Shown here: piece by piece, positions 61,779-64,000 of the stretch | Position numbering within the stretch: the first letter of the stretch is position 1 | Layout of the letters: the number at the start of each line of letters is the position of its first letter | Translations under genes and position numbers: made by a program | The notes under the pieces: model-generated | What the model saw: only the letters and a program-made list of their open reading frames with translations | What the model was told of the DNA's origin: nothing | Database searches by the model: none | Assembly (NCBI GenBank): GCA_003281635.1 | Contig: QCBK01000005.1 | Location: 27,632 to 91,631 of the forward strand | Direction: 5' to 3' | Length of the DNA: 64,000 nucleotides | Source: Prochlorococcus sp. AG-347-G22 | Lineage (GTDB): Bacteria > Cyanobacteriota > Cyanobacteriia > PCC-6307 > Cyanobiaceae

Positions 61779-61804
61779 GGAGTCTGGAAGGACTCCACTT
61801 TTTT
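61779..61804 (+). terminator. Rho-independent terminator of ssrA
   Basis: GGAGTC (61779-61784) pairs with GACTCC (61791-61796) around a six-base loop TGGAAG, followed by ACTTTTTT to 61804. It is the clearest intrinsic terminator seen in the window and closes the permuted tmRNA gene; it may also be the 3' end of the mature coding piece before trimming. Confidence 0.85.
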
Positions 61805-61958
61805 AAATAACTAAGAAGTTGTAATAGATAATTTATGAGTGTGTAAATATTGCTGCAATTACTTGTATTAAAAAGAATTTTTTTAATTTTATAAGTATAA
61901 ATACTGAGAAGATAAGTTTTAAATTAATTTATCTTATTAAGAAATCCAATCTTGCAAA

Positions 61959-62096
61959 ATGGAATCTAATAAAAAACTAAATGACTTGATAATAAATCTC
62001 AAACCAAAAGTTATTAGATTCACTGGTGAAAAATTTCCCAATGAACTATGGAATAGTGGTTGTCAAATCAAAAAAAATAAGAAAATATCTAGCTAA
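61959..62096 (+). CDS. Small basic protein, 45 aa
   Basis: A 45-residue ORF, read directly. It reads ESNKKLNDLIINLKPKVIRF then TGEKFPNELWNSGCQIKKN and ends in a basic tail. It has no membrane segment. The sequence is compatible with a small nucleic-acid-binding or unknown protein. It lies between ssrA and the aldo/keto reductase gene, converging with the latter (8 bp between stops). Coding status is only supported by the mixed composition and complete ORF. Confidence 0.45.
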   Translation: MESNKKLNDLIINLKPKVIRFTGEKFPNELWNSGCQIKKNKKISS

Positions 62097-62104
62097 AAAT
62101 TTTA

Positions 62105-63067
62105 TTAATTACTCGAAAAAGGATTTTTCGGCATTTTTTTTAAACATTTTTTTGAAATTTCCTGAAGTGCTTTAAATTCATTTTTTTTTAAATTCCAATT
62201 AAATACATTAGATACATCTATAACTTGAGATTTTTTTCGCATTCCAACAAGTGGAATAGTTCCTTGATAACAACACCAATTAATTGCTACTTGCGCTTGG
62301 GAAACTGATCTTTGATGCGCAATTCTTTTTAGACACCTCCGCAATTCATATGTTGGTTTTTTATAGTTTTCAAATAAGGAATTACGAATAAAACTTTTTT
62401 CTTTATTTTCTTCTTTATCTGGATCAATACAAAGTATTCCAAAGGACAAAGGACTATAAGCAAAGAAATCAATATTATTTTCGTCGCAAATTTTTTTTAC
62501 CTGATATTGTTTTCCTAAATCGGGAGCAAGCAAAGAAAACTGTATTTGAACACTCTTTAGGTTCTGATTTCTTTTTGCTAAAAAATTAATTAATTTCATC
62601 AATCTTTTAGGGCCAATATTTGATAAGCCTATTTGAAAATCAAAGCCTTCATCTTTTAAATCGCAAAGATTATTCAACAGCCCTAATTCCTGCCAAGGAT
62701 TGTATTTTGCAGTTGACCAATGTAATTGCACTATATCTAATTTGTTATTAAGTCTCTCTAAACTTTTCAAAAAAGGTTTATTAAAGCCTCTTTTACCTAT
62801 TCTCCAAGGATAAGGTGCAAGTTTGGTTGCTACTTGAATTCTTTTTTTCTTTGCTGAAGGAGTATTTAGTAAAAATTTTCCAATCAACAATTCACTTCTG
62901 CCCTGAAGATTCCCAGTACCGTAAGAATCTGCAGTATCAATTAGATCGAAACCTCTTCGTAACGCTTCATCATATGTCTCACGTAAATCATCGTCATTTG
63001 TAGATTGGTAATTCCAGAAAAGCTTATTCCCCCAAGACCACGTACCTAATCCAATTCTTTTCTTCAC
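62105..63067 (-). CDS. Aldo/keto reductase
   Basis: The 320-residue protein has the AKR barrel with GLGTWSWG at the start, FDLIDTADSYGTG (catalytic Asp and Tyr), VATKLAPYPWR (Lys), LDIVQLHWS, and FDFQIGLSNIGPKRL. NADPH-binding is predicted at the C-terminus (SQAQVAINWCCYQGTIPLVG). The substrate is unknown; related cyanobacterial AKRs reduce toxic carbonyls. The gene converges with the 45-aa ORF and its start lies 150 bp from the divergent ParA-like gene. Confidence 0.92.
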   Translation of the reverse strand: MKKRIGLGTWSWGNKLFWNYQSTNDDDLRETYDEALRRGFDLIDTADSYGTGNLQGRSELLIGKFLLNTPSAKKKRIQVATKLAPYPWRIGKRGFNKPFLKSLERLNNKLDIVQLHWSTAKYNPWQELGLLNNLCDLKDEGFDFQIGLSNIGPKRLMKLINFLAKRNQNLKSVQIQFSLLAPDLGKQYQVKKICDENNIDFFAYSPLSFGILCIDPDKEENKEKSFIRNSLFENYKKPTYELRRCLKRIAHQRSVSQAQVAINWCCYQGTIPLVGMRKKSQVIDVSNVFNWNLKKNEFKALQEISKKCLKKMPKNPFSSN

Positions 63068-63217
63068 TAGCCAATTTAAATAAGGAACTTTATAAGGTTA
63101 TCTAAAAATATTAACTTCTTTAAAATATTTCAAAAAATAAGTTTTAAAGCATTAAAAATCAGTTTCTCTTGACATTAAGAAATTATTCTCCAAAGTAAGA
63201 GAAATAAAAATAAAAAA

Positions 63218-63889
63218 TTGTTCATTACCGTTTGCGGACAAAAAGGGGGGGTTGCCAAGACCTGTACAAGTATTCACCTTGCAAGTGTTTGGCATTCTGA
63301 AGGTAAAAAAGTTTGCATAGTCGATGCCGACAAGAATAGATCTGCTTTAGCATACGCATCAAGAGGCAATCTTCCATTTCCAGTTTTCCCCGTCAGTTCA
63401 GCTGCTAAAGCATCAAGATCATCAGAAATTGTAATAACTGATGGCCAAGCTAGCAGTGATCAAGAAGAACTTAAACACTTAGCGTATGGTTCAGATTTAG
63501 TTATCTTGCCTACAACTGCAAAAGCAAGATCAGTAGAATTAACTGTAGAACTAGCTAATTTATTAAGCAACTTAAAAGTTAACCATGCTGTAGTAATAGT
63601 AAAAGTTGATTTTAGACAGCAAAAAGCAGCGCAACAAGCCAAAGCAGCTCTAGAAAATTTTGGTTTATATGTTTTTGATACATTTATACCCTTACTCTCA
63701 GCATTTGATAAAGCAGAAGCCTCTGGCAATGCTGTATTTGAAGCTGTAGACGATTTAGGCAGGTCAGATCCTCGTCGAATGACGGGCTGGTCTGCTTATT
63801 GTTCAATTGCCTCACAAATTCCATGCCTGATTTCGAAGCCCTCATCCGACACCAACAACTTAAACAACCAAAAACCAATAAGCGCTTAA
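63218..63889 (+). CDS. ParA/MinD-family ATPase, without ParB
   Basis: The 223-residue protein has a deviant Walker A TVCGQKGGVAKTCTSIHLAS (KGGVAKT instead of KGGVGKT), then VCIVDADKNRSALAYASRG and LVILPTTAKARSVELTVELA. The lysine pair required for dimerisation is there; the Gly-to-Ala change is also found in other ParA-type sequences. There is no parB or parS near. It may position a cargo other than chromosomes. Start is TTG at 63218. Its end overlaps the next gene by 67 bp. Confidence 0.85.
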   Translation: MFITVCGQKGGVAKTCTSIHLASVWHSEGKKVCIVDADKNRSALAYASRGNLPFPVFPVSSAAKASRSSEIVITDGQASSDQEELKHLAYGSDLVILPTTAKARSVELTVELANLLSNLKVNHAVVIVKVDFRQQKAAQQAKAALENFGLYVFDTFIPLLSAFDKAEASGNAVFEAVDDLGRSDPRRMTGWSAYCSIASQIPCLISKPSSDTNNLNNQKPISA

Positions 63890-64000
63890 AAGTAGTTGAT
63901 TCTCCTAATTTTGAAGAAGAAGAAAAAAAAGAAGAAGCAATAATTAGACAATCTGGATTATTAGTTAATTTTTTTGGAGGTTTTATAGGCTCTTTAATTG
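63823..64000 (+). CDS. Partial unknown gene overlapping the ParA-like gene
   Basis: An open frame starts at ATG 63823 inside the ParA-like gene (frame +2 relative to it) and continues to the window edge. It reads PDFEALIRHQQLKQPKTNKR, then an acidic run of Glu/Lys, and near the edge a hydrophobic segment (SGLLVNFFGGFIGSLI), so it is probably a membrane-anchored protein. The 67-bp overlap is long for Prochlorococcus, so the true start may be further in. No family is recognised from the visible part. Confidence 0.55.
   Translation, partial: MPDFEALIRHQQLKQPKTNKRLKVVDSPNFEEEEKKEEAIIRQSGLLVNFFGGFIGSLI

Larger units (their letters stand above)
61538..61804 (+). ncRNA. ssrA: Permuted two-piece tmRNA (cyano_tmRNA)
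   Basis: The order is inverted compared with one-piece tmRNA. First comes the acceptor piece: the T-arm AGCGG-TTCGATT-CCGCT and the acceptor 3' strand CAACTCC plus discriminator A (61595-61601). After a six-base insert (61602-61607) the 5' acceptor strand GGGGTTG (61608-61614) begins the coding piece with TTTCGACGGGG. The acceptor pairing is GGGGTTG with CAACTCC (one G-T). The tag frame is 61680-61727, with TGA at 61728-61730. The 5' end is uncertain; a GTCC-AATT-GGAC hairpin at 61538-61549 may mark it. Permuted tmRNA is known from picocyanobacteria. Confidence 0.92.

Overview
The window is about 31% G+C, gene-dense, and carries a gene set typical of a marine picocyanobacterium. The markers are zeta-carotene desaturase, PsbX, a PetL-like peptide, Ycf66, two high-light-inducible (Hli) type proteins, a CRR7-like NDH-1 assembly factor, cyanobacterial K+ uptake genes (ktrA/ktrB) and a permuted two-piece tmRNA gene. 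Low G+C, very short intergenic gaps and Hli genes point to a high-light-adapted Prochlorococcus; the exact clade cannot be fixed from the sequence alone. I see no insertion sequence, prophage, CRISPR array or rRNA operon. It reads as ordinary core chromosome rather than a genomic island.

Layout. 1-6.7 kb: an LpxB-like protein (cut by the window edge), a TPR protein and a SufA/IscA-type Fe-S carrier on minus; crtQ plus an SRPBCC protein on plus; DUF751-rbfA-hemD on minus; a GST and a DUF6816-like secreted protein. 6.7-15.7 kb: CRR7-like, aroK, a tandem pterin synthase with a RibD_C-type reductase, a FemAB-like acyltransferase, DUF4346, petL, rimO, a VKOR-thioredoxin fusion, nadB and a membrane protein. 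15.9-23.3 kb: a radical-SAM-like/PDZ protein, TolC, an inositol-monophosphatase-like enzyme, YihY, small membrane proteins, an Hli gene, an HtrA protease and a tiny Cys-containing protein. 23.4-26.2 kb: an ABC-F ATPase, a Nif11-like peptide, an unknown 123-aa protein and a divergent ribbon-helix-helix regulator, with an inverted repeat between the last two. 26.2-31.4 kb: a minus-strand ion/redox block, NDH-2, SLC13 permease, KtrB, KtrA. 31.5-38.3 kb: cysH, coaX, bcp, a phosphopantetheinyl transferase, rarA, pgm and DUF4912. 38.6-43.8 kb: the sufBCDS operon. 43.8-52.3 kb: S9 peptidase, def, HIT, an ABC exporter/importer fusion, an Hli-like protein, ycf66, psbX, YggT and accC. 52.6-64 kb: tRNA-Leu(AAG), a second LpxB-fold protein, a PRC-barrel protein, smc, a solo LigD-phosphoesterase-like protein, small membrane proteins, an RNA methyltransferase, permuted ssrA, an aldo/keto reductase, a ParA-like ATPase and a partial gene at the right edge.

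How genes work together. Fe-S assembly (sufBCDS plus a separate A-type carrier) would feed the Fe-S enzymes in the window (RimO, the DUF512/radical-SAM-like protein). KtrA/KtrB form a Na+-coupled K+ uptake system, probably co-transcribed with an SLC13 permease and NDH-2. DUF751, RbfA and HemD form one transcription unit that mixes ribosome maturation and tetrapyrrole synthesis. Tandem PTPS and the RibD_C reductase look like a pterin module.

No gene-free stretch exceeds about 300 bases once the small genes listed here are counted; the longest gaps are 38341-38609 and 52328-52586. All family assignments rest on reading motifs by eye, without database searches.
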